From Mangrovicoccus sp. HB161399 (GTDB lineage: Bacteria > Pseudomonadota > Alphaproteobacteria > Rhodobacterales > Rhodobacteraceae), in the NCBI RefSeq assembly GCF_013184745.1, contig NZ_JAATVU010000008.1, positions 62,001 to 126,000 of the forward strand: 64,000 nt of DNA. The letters run 5' to 3'. This document shows positions 29,032 through 37,095 of the stretch, piece after piece (the first letter of the stretch is position 1; each line of letters starts with the position of its first letter). Position numbers and translations under genes: made by a program. The notes beneath the pieces are model-generated. The model searched no databases and had not been told where the DNA came from. It saw nothing but the letters and a program-made list of their open reading frames with translations.

Positions 29032-29794
29032 GGTCCGCCCCCAGATAGGCCGCGATCACGGCAGGATCGCGGCGGATGTCGTCGGGCGTGCCCTCGGCCA
29101 GCAGCGCCCCGTTCTGCAGGACCACCACGCTGTCGGCCAGCGACATCAGGAAGCCCAGGTTGTGCTCCACCACGACCAGCGTGGTGCCCGCGGCATGCAG
29201 CCCGGCGAGGATCTCCGACAGCTTGCCCTGCAGCGCCGGATCCACCCCGGCGGTCGGCTCGTCGAGCAGCAGGATCCGCGGCTCGCGCACCAGCTGGCGG
29301 GCGACTTCCAGCATCCGCAGCTCGCCCCCCGACAGGTTCGAGACGCTGTCATGGCGCCGCTGGATCAGCCCGACCCGCTCCAGCGCCGCCTCGGCGCGGC
29401 CGATCAGCTGCTTCTCGGCGGATTTCCAGCGGCCCAGCAGCGCCGCCAGCGGGCTTTCCTCGGGATGCGCGAGGCCCACCATGACGTTGTCGATCACGCT
29501 GAGGCTGCCGAAGGCCCGCGGCGTCTGGAAGGTGCGTCCCAGCCCCAGCGCCGCAATCCCGGCCGTTGGCAGCGCGGAAATGTCTGTGCCGTCCAGCGTC
29601 ACGCGGCCCATCGTCGGGGGCATCACGCCCGAGATCAGGTTGAAGGTGGTGGACTTGCCCGCGCCGTTCGGCCCGATCAGCCCGAGAAAGCCGCCGCGAC
29701 GCACGCCGAAGCTCAGCCCGCCGGGGCCGCCCACCGCGCGGAACCCGGCGAATTCCTTCACCACGCCGTCGAGTTTCAGGATCGTGTCGGTCAT
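29021..29794 (-). CDS. livG: LIV-type ABC transporter ATP-binding protein LivG
   Basis: ATPase of 257 residues starting at 29794 (ATG overlapping the livM stop as ATGA). It has Walker A GPNGAGKSTTFNLISG, signature LSGGELRML, Walker B ILLLDEPTAGVDP, and the C-terminal AYLGAD typical of LivG. The segment before Walker A (AVGGPGGLSFGVRRGG) is unusually glycine-rich compared with the family. Longer open sequence upstream is in the livM region and out of frame with it. Confidence 0.94.
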   Translation of the reverse strand: MTDTILKLDGVVKEFAGFRAVGGPGGLSFGVRRGGFLGLIGPNGAGKSTTFNLISGVMPPTMGRVTLDGTDISALPTAGIAALGLGRTFQTPRAFGSLSVIDNVMVGLAHPEESPLAALLGRWKSAEKQLIGRAEAALERVGLIQRRHDSVSNLSGGELRMLEVARQLVREPRILLLDEPTAGVDPALQGKLSEILAGLHAAGTTLVVVEHNLGFLMSLADSVVVLQNGALLAEGTPDDIRRDPAVIAAYLGADHEA

Positions 29795-30711
29795 GAGCCT
29801 GCCTTCCGCGACAGCCGGTCCCAGGGCTGCCAGCGCAGCACGAGGATGAAGAGAATGCCGGTGATCACCTCCTCGGCCGAGGCCGCGATCTGGGCGCCGC
29901 GCACGGTCTCGAAGGGGATCGCCCGCACGAGTTCCTGGAAGAAGACCAGCGCCAAGGTTCCGAGGATCGCGCCCGGGATGGTGCGCTCGCCGCCGAGCGC
30001 CAGGGCGATCCAGACGAAGAAGGTGACCTCGGCGGTGAAGAGCGCGGGCGCGACCAGCGTGGTGATCATCGCGTAGAGCGCCCCGGCGAAGCCGATCGGG
30101 ATGGCCGAGATGACGAAGATCTGCAGCCGCACCCGGGCGGTGTCCTTGCCGACGGATTCCGCGGCGATCTCGTCGTCGCGGGTGGCATCGACCAGGCGGC
30201 CATAGGGCGAGGCCAGCAGCCGGTGGAACAGCCAGGCGGTCAGCAGCATCAGCGCGCAGGCCGCCAGCGTGTAGCCCAGCGTGTCGTCCAGTCCGATGGA
30301 GGCCGGGTCGGGGCGTTCGACATTGGCCATGCCGACGCTGCCATTGCCGATGCGGCGCTCGTTCAGCAGGATCGAGTGGAACACCTCGGCGAAGGCGAAG
30401 GTGGTCAGCGCCAGGTACTCGCCGCGCAGCCGCAGCGTCGGCCAGCCGGTGACGAGCGCGAAGAGCATCGCGGCGAGGCCCGCCGCCAGGAAGCCGACCC
30501 ACCAGGGCAGATCGAAGCCGAAAGCATACTGGTCGAGCCCCGAAGGCGGCTCCTGGGTGAAGATCGCATAGGCATAGGCGCCAGCCGCGAAATAGGCGAC
30601 GGTGCCGAAATTGATCATGCCGCCGCGGGCATATTGCAGGTTCAGCGACACGGTCAGGACCGAGAACATCGCGCCGAACATCAGCGTTGAGAGGATCAGG
30701 GACTGGATCAT
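29791..30711 (-). CDS. livM: LIV-type ABC transporter permease LivM
   Basis: Inner-membrane permease of 306 residues. The start at 30711 overlaps the livH stop by four bases. Family features are LNLQYARGGMINFGTVAYFA near the N-terminus, TLRLRGEYLALTTFAFAEV and the EAA-like loop SVGKDTARVRLQIFVISA. It pairs with LivH to form the translocation channel. Confidence 0.93.
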   Translation of the reverse strand: MIQSLILSTLMFGAMFSVLTVSLNLQYARGGMINFGTVAYFAAGAYAYAIFTQEPPSGLDQYAFGFDLPWWVGFLAAGLAAMLFALVTGWPTLRLRGEYLALTTFAFAEVFHSILLNERRIGNGSVGMANVERPDPASIGLDDTLGYTLAACALMLLTAWLFHRLLASPYGRLVDATRDDEIAAESVGKDTARVRLQIFVISAIPIGFAGALYAMITTLVAPALFTAEVTFFVWIALALGGERTIPGAILGTLALVFFQELVRAIPFETVRGAQIAASAEEVITGILFILVLRWQPWDRLSRKAGS

Positions 30712-31574
30712 TTTCCGGAGGCGCTCCCTGCGATGCCCTGCGGGCGGAAGAGGAGGACGAGGATGACCACGGCGAAGGCGACGAGGGGCCGGTAGCCTGC
30801 CGGGATCCAGAAGACGGAGACGTCCATGGCGACGCCGACGATCAGCCCCGAGACGATCACCGCGTAGAGCGAGCCCAGCCCGGCCAGGATCGCCACGGCG
30901 AGGATCTGCAGGATCTGGTGGAAGGCAATGTCGGTGGAGAGCGTGGCGATCACGCCCAGCATCACCCCCGCCACCCCGGCCAGGCCCGAGGAGATCAGCC
31001 AGGTCGCGCGGCTGGTCTTCTTCACGTCGATCCCGCGCGAGGCTGCGAGTTCGGGATTGGCGGACATGGCGCGGATCGCCAGGCCGGTCTTCGTGCGGTT
31101 GAGAAAGAGCGCCAGCGAGGCGCTGCACAGGATGGCGAGCACGACGACGATCAGCTGGTAGTCGGTGATCCGCAGGCCCCAGAAGCGGATGCTCGTGGCC
31201 AGCGGGATGTCGAGCGTGCGGATGCCGGTCCCGATCAGCGCATCGATGGTGCCGCCGATCGCATAGGCGACGCCGACCGAGGTGATCAGCATGACCGAGG
31301 GGCCGAGCCTGCGGATCGGGTCGTAGACGATCCGGCCGATCGCCAGCCCGGCGAAGGCGGTCACCACGATGCCGACCGCGGCGGAGGGCAGGATGTGCCA
31401 GCCGAGCAGCTTGTTGCAGCCCCAGGTCGCGAAGGCGGAAACGCCCAGCAGCTCGGCATGGGCAATGTTCAGGAACCCCTCCACCCGGCGGGTGAAGGAG
31501 AAGCCGATCGTCGCGAGGATCAGGAAGCAGCCGGTCACCAGCCCGGTCAGGACGAATTGCAGGAACAGGGTCAT
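30708..31574 (-). CDS. livH: LIV-type ABC transporter permease LivH
   Basis: Permease of 288 residues. The ATG at 31574 is preferred to the longer frame because it begins directly at the first membrane helix (MTLFLQFVLTGLVTGCFLIL). Conserved LivH features are GFSFTRRVEGFLNIAHAELL, ALFLNRTKTGLAIRAMSANP and a glycine-rich C-terminal helix. It is the first gene of the leftward eleven-gene run; its promoter region is the A+T-rich segment up to the MarR gene. Confidence 0.93.
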   Translation of the reverse strand: MTLFLQFVLTGLVTGCFLILATIGFSFTRRVEGFLNIAHAELLGVSAFATWGCNKLLGWHILPSAAVGIVVTAFAGLAIGRIVYDPIRRLGPSVMLITSVGVAYAIGGTIDALIGTGIRTLDIPLATSIRFWGLRITDYQLIVVVLAILCSASLALFLNRTKTGLAIRAMSANPELAASRGIDVKKTSRATWLISSGLAGVAGVMLGVIATLSTDIAFHQILQILAVAILAGLGSLYAVIVSGLIVGVAMDVSVFWIPAGYRPLVAFAVVILVLLFRPQGIAGSASGK

Positions 31575-31691
31575 GTCCGCGGCTCCGGGCTCGCAGCAAG
31601 TCCCTGCCGGCAAAGAGATTCCGGTCGGCCGCAGAAACTGCGGCCGTCGATGCCTGGGTAGGTCATTGTCACTCCGTGTCTTATTTTATGG

Positions 31692-31720
31692 AGTATGCTT
31701 CCCTTTTTTTCGCGACTCAA
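31692..31720 (-). promoter_or_regulatory. Candidate promoter of the leftward operon, with possible MarR site
   Basis: On the minus strand TTGAGT (31715-31720) is followed after 17 bases by CATACT (31692-31697), a plausible sigma-70 promoter in an A+T-rich patch upstream of livH. The -10 overlaps the plus-strand motif GTATGCTTCCC (31693-31703). A near-identical motif overlaps the promoter on the other side of the MarR gene, so it may be the regulator's binding site. Confidence 0.45.
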
Positions 31721-31840
31721 AGGGATATCTGCGATTCAGCTTCCGCGACTTCCGATTCCCGGGCCGCTGCCGAAAAAATATGCAGTAGGCTCCCTAATTT
31801 TGGCGGCCCTGCTGCGGACCGCCCGGCCGGACGGCCGACG

Positions 31841-32356
31841 CTATTTCATCGGCGCGCGGGAATGCTCGTTATTGGCTTCGATCAGCTTGCGCAGCAGCTG
31901 GAGAAAGATGTCATGCTCCTCCTCGTCCAGCGGCGAGACCAGCCGGTCTTGCGCCTCTTCCATCATCGGCCGCACCCTCCGGACGAACCGGCGGCCTTCG
32001 TCGGTGATGCGCACGACGCGGGCGCGGCGGTCCTCCACCGAGGGTTCGCGGGTCGCCAGTCCGCGGCGCACCAGACGCTTGATGACGTCCGCGCCGCTGG
32101 TGCGGTCGATCCCCACGGCCTTGGACAGGGACAGCTGGTCGAACCCCCCGCCGGAATAGAGCACGGAGAGCACCGCATACTGCACCGCCGTCAGATCCAG
32201 CCCGTCGCAGGCCTCGGCGAACAGTCCCATGTGGATCTGGTGCAGCCGGCGCACCAGATAGCCCGGACGCCCCCACAGATCGTCGTATTTCGCCTGGCCG
32301 AAGGGGCTGTCGTCATCGTCAGCCTGCGTCGTCTGGTCGGGCGTGTCCTGCACCAT
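31841..32356 (-). CDS. MarR-family transcriptional regulator
   Basis: Winged-helix regulator of 171 residues. The ATG at 32356 is favoured by GGAG eight bases upstream. Domain order is a dimerisation helix (GYLVRRLHQIHMGLFAEAC), the HTH (LSLSKAVGIDRTSGADVIKRLVRRGL), then the wing (EDRRARVVRITDEGRRFV). MarR proteins often sense phenolic or aromatic acids and repress adjacent catabolic genes. It stands between the leftward transport/dioxygenase operon and the rightward molybdenum hydroxylase operon, well placed to control both. Ligand unknown. Confidence 0.9.
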   Translation of the reverse strand: MVQDTPDQTTQADDDDSPFGQAKYDDLWGRPGYLVRRLHQIHMGLFAEACDGLDLTAVQYAVLSVLYSGGGFDQLSLSKAVGIDRTSGADVIKRLVRRGLATREPSVEDRRARVVRITDEGRRFVRRVRPMMEEAQDRLVSPLDEEEHDIFLQLLRKLIEANNEHSRAPMK

Positions 32357-32429
32357 GGAAATCTCCGTCAATGGAAGCTCAATGTCTGGCCTTTCGCAAG
32401 GCAAAGGCAATGCCCATGCACCGCGACCC

Positions 32430-32461
32430 TTGCTCCGCCAAAGTTAAGACGTATACTTCCC
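32430..32461 (+). promoter_or_regulatory. Candidate promoter of the molybdenum hydroxylase operon
   Basis: TTGCTC (32430-32435), 16 bases, then TATACT (32452-32457). The -10 lies inside GTATACTTCCC (32451-32461), matching GTATGCTTCCC at the livH promoter in 10 of 11 positions. Probable shared operator, most simply for the MarR protein encoded between them. Confidence 0.5.
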
Positions 32462-32535
32462 ATTAAAGCGGGAATGCGCGGGAACACGCAATGGCAAAAC
32501 CCGCGCCTCCAGAACAGCAACAGGGAACAGGCGAC

Positions 32536-34881
32536 ATGACGTCCGGAATAGGCGCGCGCGTTCCGCGCAAGGAAGACGCCCGGCATCTGAACGGGAAGGC
32601 CCAGTTCGTCGGGGACATCAAGATTGCGGGCTGCTGGGAGGCTGCCTTCGTGCGCAGCCCCCTCGCCCATGCGCGGCTGCGCGGGATCGCCAAGCCCGCA
32701 GGGTTCGAGGACCGGGTCTTCACCGCCGAGGACATGGCGGATCTGCGGCCGATCCGCTGCGAGTCGACGCTGCCGAGCTACAAGGTGTCCGACTATCCGG
32801 CGCTGGCCAGCGGCAAGGTCCGCCATGTCGGCGAATGCATCGCCATCTGCATCGCTCCCACCCGCGCCGAGGCCGAGGACCTCGCCGAAGCCGTCGCCGT
32901 CGACCTGGAGCCGCTGGTGCCGATCGCGGGCATCGACACGGCGCTCGGCCCGGACGCGCCGCGGGTCCACGAGGACTGGGACGACAACCTGTTCCTGACC
33001 ACCCGCCATGACGGCGACCTCTCCGGGGCGAAGGCCCGCGCCGCGGTGGTGATCGAGCGCAGCTACGAAACTGCGCGCCAGGCAATGAACCCGATGGAGG
33101 GCAAGGGCGTGCTCGCCCATTGGGACCACCGCGCGGACCAGCTGGTCGTGCATACCTCGACGCAGGTACCGCACCTTATCCGCACCGGCCTGTCGGACTG
33201 CCTCGGGCTCGACCAGGCGCAGGTGCGGGTGATCGCCCCCGATGTCGGCGGCGGCTTCGGCTACAAATGCGTGCTGCAGCCCGAAGAGCTCTCGGTGTCC
33301 TGGGTCGCGCGCAGGACCGGACGGGCGATCCGCTGGACCGAGGACCGGCGCGAGCACCTGACCGCAGGCGCAAACACCCGGCAGCACCGCTACAAGCTGA
33401 CCGCCTATGCCGATGGCGAAGGCCGCCTGCTGGGGCTCGATGCGGACATCTGGGTCGATGTTGGCGCCTATTCGGTCTGGCCCTTCACCGCCTGCCTCGA
33501 AGCCGCGCAGGCCGGGGGCAACCTGCCCGGCCCCTACGATCTGGGCGCCTATGCCTGCCGCACCTATTCGGTGGCCACCAACAAGCCCGGTTTCACGCCC
33601 TATCGCGGCGTGGCACGGCCCGGCGTCTGCTTCGCGATGGAGCTGACCTTGGACGCCATCGCCCGCGCCGTCGGCAAGGACCCGCTGGAGGTGCGCTGCC
33701 TCAACCTCGTGCAGGGCGCCGCCATGCCCTACACCAATGTCACCGGCAAGTACTACGACTCCGGCGACTACCCCGCTGCCGCCCGCGCCGCGGGGGAGAT
33801 GATCGGCGCGGACACCTTTCGCGCCCGCAAGGAAGCCGCCGCCGCCGAGGGCCGCCTGATCGGCCTGGGCTATGCCTGCTTCACCGAGCAGTCGGCCCAC
33901 GGCACCAAGGTCTTCGCCGCCTGGGGCCTGCCGATGGTGCCGGGCTACGAGCAGGCGATGGTCAAGCTCGCCCCCTCCGGCGCGGTGGAGATCCGCTCCG
34001 GCAACCATTCCTTCGGCCAGGGGCTGGAGACCACCATCGCCCAGGTCGCCTGCGACTGGCTGAAGCTCGACATCTCGCGGGTCAAGGTGACGATGGGCGA
34101 TACCGGCCTGACCCCCTATTCCACCGGAGCCTATGCCTCGCGCGGCATGGTGATGGCCGGGGGCGCGGTGTCGAAGGCCTCCGAGGAGCTGGCCCGCAGG
34201 CTGCGCCTCCACGGCGCGCACCTGCTGCAATGCGAGCCCGAGGAAACCGAGATCCGCGACGGCGCCGTCTGGAAGGGCCAAGCCTCCGCCAGCTTCGCCG
34301 AGATCGCCGATGCCTGGTACCTGCATCCCGACCGGCTGCCCGAGGATGTCGACACCGCCGGGCTGGAGGTGACCGAAGGCTACAAGCCCGACATCGACAC
34401 CGGGCTCTTCACCTATGCCACCCATGCCGCGATCGTCGAAGTCGATCCGGAAAGCGGCCGCACGCAGATCCTCGACTACGTCATCTTCGAGGATTGCGGC
34501 CGCCGGGTGAACCCGATGATCCTCGAGGGCCAGTCCTATGGCGGCGCCGCCCAGGGCATCGGTTCCGCGCTGTTCGAGGAGACGCTCTATGACGGCGCGG
34601 CCCAGCCGCTGACCTCGACGCTGGCCGACTACATCCTGCCCGGCCCGGCCGAGCTGCCGCATTTCCGGCTCGGCCATTCCGAGACGCCCTCGCCCCATTC
34701 ACGCCACGGCATAAAGGGGGTCGGCGAAGGCGCCGCCATCGCGCCCGCGGGCGCCATCGTCAACGCGATCAACGACGCGCTCGCCCCCCTCGGCGCGGAG
34801 CTGACCCGCATCCCCGCCACGCCGCACCGCGTCCTCGGCGCGATCCTCGACGCCAGCGCCGCAAGGGAGGCCGCCGAATGA
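32536..34881 (+). CDS. Xanthine-dehydrogenase-family molybdenum hydroxylase, large subunit
   Basis: Molybdopterin-binding catalytic subunit of 781 residues that hydroxylates a substrate with water-derived oxygen. It begins GIGARVPRKEDARHLNGKAQ, the family's usual N-terminus, so the ATG at 32536 is preferred over the ATG at 32491, which adds 15 non-conserved residues. Motifs are DVGGGFGYK, GVARPGVCFAMEL (active-site loop, where CO dehydrogenase has a Cys and others differ), TGAYASRGMVMAGGAV and the catalytic Glu in KGVGEGAAIAPAGA. The loop argues against CO dehydrogenase itself; aldehydes or N-heteroaromatics are more usual substrates. It overlaps the next gene by four bases and is divergent from the MarR gene. 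Confidence 0.92.
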   Translation: MTSGIGARVPRKEDARHLNGKAQFVGDIKIAGCWEAAFVRSPLAHARLRGIAKPAGFEDRVFTAEDMADLRPIRCESTLPSYKVSDYPALASGKVRHVGECIAICIAPTRAEAEDLAEAVAVDLEPLVPIAGIDTALGPDAPRVHEDWDDNLFLTTRHDGDLSGAKARAAVVIERSYETARQAMNPMEGKGVLAHWDHRADQLVVHTSTQVPHLIRTGLSDCLGLDQAQVRVIAPDVGGGFGYKCVLQPEELSVSWVARRTGRAIRWTEDRREHLTAGANTRQHRYKLTAYADGEGRLLGLDADIWVDVGAYSVWPFTACLEAAQAGGNLPGPYDLGAYACRTYSVATNKPGFTPYRGVARPGVCFAMELTLDAIARAVGKDPLEVRCLNLVQGAAMPYTNVTGKYYDSGDYPAAARAAGEMIGADTFRARKEAAAAEGRLIGLGYACFTEQSAHGTKVFAAWGLPMVPGYEQAMVKLAPSGAVEIRSGNHSFGQGLETTIAQVACDWLKLDISRVKVTMGDTGLTPYSTGAYASRGMVMAGGAVSKASEELARRLRLHGAHLLQCEPEETEIRDGAVWKGQASASFAEIADAWYLHPDRLPEDVDTAGLEVTEGYKPDIDTGLFTYATHAAIVEVDPESGRTQILDYVIFEDCGRRVNPMILEGQSYGGAAQGIGSALFEETLYDGAAQPLTSTLADYILPGPAELPHFRLGHSETPSPHSRHGIKGVGEGAAIAPAGAIVNAINDALAPLGAELTRIPATPHRVLGAILDASAAREAAE

Positions 34882-35699
34882 AACCCGCCGCTTTCGAGCA
34901 TCTGCGCCCCGACACTGCCGACGCCGTGGCGGGCCTGCTCTCGCCCGAGGCCAAGGTCATCGCCGGCGGCCAGTCGCTGGGTCCGATGCTGAACCTGCGC
35001 CTCGCCCGCCCGGCCAGGCTGGTCGGGCTCGGCGCCGTCGCGTCGCTCCGGGACATCCGCGAGGAAAACGGGATGATCGTGCTCGGTGCCGCCGTCAGCC
35101 ATGCCCGGATCGAGGATGGCGACAGCCCGGTGGCCCTGCCGCCGATGCTGCGCCATGTCGCCCGCGGCATCGCCTACCGCGCCGTCCGCAACCGCGGCAC
35201 CATCGGCGGCTCGCTCGCCCATGCCGATCCCGCTGCCGACTGGATCGCCGCTCTGACCGCGCTCGGCGCGCAGATCGTGCTTCGTTCCGCCGCGGGCACG
35301 GACCGCCGGGTCGCCATGCCGGGATTCGTCCAGGGGGCCTACCGCACCGCGCTCGGCCCGGACGAGATCATCGCCGCGGTCGAGGTTCCGGCAGCCATGC
35401 GGGACGCGCTCTGGGGCTATGACAAGCTCTGCCGCAAGGTCGGCGAATTCGCCGACGCGATCGGCGCCGTCGCGCTGCATCCCGCATCCGGCCATGTCCG
35501 TCTGGTCTCGGGCGCGACCGGCGCCGGGCCGTTGGTGCTGGCGGAGGCCGGGGCGGACCTGGCCCGTAGCGCCCGCCATCCCGGCAGTCCGGCCCTCCGC
35601 GACGCGCTGGCCGCCGCCCTGCCCGGCACCGATCCGGTCAAGCTCCGACTTCTCGCCACCGCGCTTTCGCGCGCCATCGCAAAGGTCCTTCCCGCATGA
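34878..35699 (+). CDS. Molybdenum hydroxylase FAD-binding (medium) subunit
   Basis: Protein of 273 residues of the CoxM/CutM type that passes electrons from the iron-sulfur subunit to an acceptor. FAD-binding motifs are AGGQSLGPMLNLRLARP near the N-terminus and RNRGTIGGSLAHADPAADW. A four-base ATGA overlap at each end couples it to the large and small subunit genes. Confidence 0.93.
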   Translation: MKPAAFEHLRPDTADAVAGLLSPEAKVIAGGQSLGPMLNLRLARPARLVGLGAVASLRDIREENGMIVLGAAVSHARIEDGDSPVALPPMLRHVARGIAYRAVRNRGTIGGSLAHADPAADWIAALTALGAQIVLRSAAGTDRRVAMPGFVQGAYRTALGPDEIIAAVEVPAAMRDALWGYDKLCRKVGEFADAIGAVALHPASGHVRLVSGATGAGPLVLAEAGADLARSARHPGSPALRDALAAALPGTDPVKLRLLATALSRAIAKVLPA

Positions 35700-36880
35700 A
35701 CGCCCTGAGCCCTGCCGCCGATGCCGGCACCCCCACGCCGCCGCGCGCCATCCCGGTCCGCCTGACCGTCAACGGCGCCCCGGCCGAGGTCCTAGTGCCC
35801 CCGCGCACCCAGCTGGCCGAGATCCTGCGCGACCGGCTCGACCTGACCGCGACCCATCTGGCCTGCGAACAGGGCGTCTGCGGCGCCTGCACCGTGATGG
35901 TCGACGGCCGGCCGGTGCGGTCCTGCCTGACCTTCGCCGCCGATTGCGACGGCGCCGAGGTCGAAACGCTGGAGGGCTGGCAGGGCGATGCGCTGATGGA
36001 GAAGCTGCGCGCCGCCTTCGCCCGCAACCACGCGCTGCAATGCGGCTTCTGCACGCCCGGGATGCTGGCCACCGCGCGCGATCTGGTGGCCCGGCTCGAC
36101 AGCGATGACGAGACCCGCATCCGCAACGAGCTCTCGGGCAATCTCTGCCGCTGCACCGGCTATGTCGGCATCGTCGCGGCGATCCGCGAGGTGATCTCCG
36201 AGCGCGATGCCGCCGGGATCGCGCCTTCGGGCCGCGCCCTGCCTGCCCTGCACGCCGCCGCGGGCTTCGCCCCTTTCGAACCCGCCGCCGCGCCCGCCAT
36301 GGCCGAGGCTGCCGCCGCGCCTGCGGGCGAGACCACCGTCGAGGACGGCTGGTCCGTGGTCCGCCGCCACGTGGCGGTCGCCCATCCCCCGTCCGCGGTC
36401 TGGGCGCATTTCGCCGACCTGCCCTCCGTCGTCCGCTGCCTGCCCGGCGCCGAGCTGGCCGAAACCGACGGGACGCGCTTTGCCGGCCATGTCGCGGTCC
36501 GATTCGGGCCGATCACCGCGCGGTTCGAGGGCGAAGGCCGGTTCGAGACCGATGCCGCCGCGCGCAGCGGCAGCGTCCGCGGCACGGGCAAGGACCGCGG
36601 CGGCCAGTCGAACGTCACCGGCGGGCTGGATTTCGCCGTCGCGCAGGGCGCCTCGCCCGAGGCGTCCGACGTCGATGTCGCGCTGCGCTTCCGCATCGAG
36701 GGGCGGCTCGGCCAGTTCAACCGCCCCGAACTGGTCAGCGGTCTCGTCGACCACCTGCTGGGCGAGTTCGTGCAGAACTGCAATGCCGTTCTGGACGGCG
36801 GCACGGTGCGCGACAGCGGCGGCCTCAGCGTCTGGAGCCTGCTCCGCGCGCTGGCCGGCGGGCTCTTCCGGCGGCGCTGA
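35696..36880 (+). CDS. 2Fe-2S subunit of molybdenum hydroxylase fused to a CoxG (SRPBCC) domain
   Basis: Two genes in one, 394 residues. Residues about 20-175 are the iron-sulfur subunit, with the plant-type cluster (Cys57, Cys62, Cys65, Cys77) and the second cluster (Cys116, Cys119, Cys151, Cys153 in CRCTGY). After a roughly 40-residue Ala/Pro-rich linker, residues about 215-375 are a CoxG-like SRPBCC domain (HPPSAVWAHFADLPSVVRCLPGAEL, then RFRIEGRLGQFNRPELV) with a hydrophobic tail ending GGLFRRR. CoxG-type proteins are usually encoded separately and help recruit or mature the enzyme at the membrane. The fusion would tether the hydroxylase to its recruitment domain. Confidence 0.92.
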   Translation: MNALSPAADAGTPTPPRAIPVRLTVNGAPAEVLVPPRTQLAEILRDRLDLTATHLACEQGVCGACTVMVDGRPVRSCLTFAADCDGAEVETLEGWQGDALMEKLRAAFARNHALQCGFCTPGMLATARDLVARLDSDDETRIRNELSGNLCRCTGYVGIVAAIREVISERDAAGIAPSGRALPALHAAAGFAPFEPAAAPAMAEAAAAPAGETTVEDGWSVVRRHVAVAHPPSAVWAHFADLPSVVRCLPGAELAETDGTRFAGHVAVRFGPITARFEGEGRFETDAAARSGSVRGTGKDRGGQSNVTGGLDFAVAQGASPEASDVDVALRFRIEGRLGQFNRPELVSGLVDHLLGEFVQNCNAVLDGGTVRDSGGLSVWSLLRALAGGLFRRR

Positions 36881-36890
36881 CCGCCGCCCG

Positions 36891-36913
36891 CCCGCAGGCC
36901 CGGGGCCTGCGGG
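36891..36913 (+). terminator. Hairpin after the molybdenum hydroxylase operon
   Basis: CCCGCAGGCCC (36891-36901) and its exact complement at 36903-36913, 10 bp after the stop codon of the small-subunit/CoxG gene. In practice the loop would open to three or more bases. No T-run. Confidence 0.5.
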
Positions 36914-37021
36914 TCCCTGCATCCGCCGCCCCGCCGCGCCGGGAACGGCAACAGCCACCTGTGCGCCTGCGCACGCCCGACAGGCACTTCGGGCCCTTGC
37001 GCGCCCTCCCCGTCCCTGAAA

Positions 37022-37039
37022 TGTACCGCAACGTACAAT
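37022..37039 (+). promoter_or_regulatory. Inverted repeat TGTAC-N6-GTACA overlapping a TACAAT -10
   Basis: The repeat (37022-37037) overlaps TACAAT (37034-37039), so a protein bound there would block transcription of the PQQ dehydrogenase gene. It also implies a transcription start at about 37046, which leaves no leader for the ATG at 37048 and supports the start at 37096. Confidence 0.45.
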
Positions 37040-37095
37040 AGAGTCGGATGCAGATCCGGCCGTACTGCCTCCATTTCAAAGTCACGGGACAGAAG

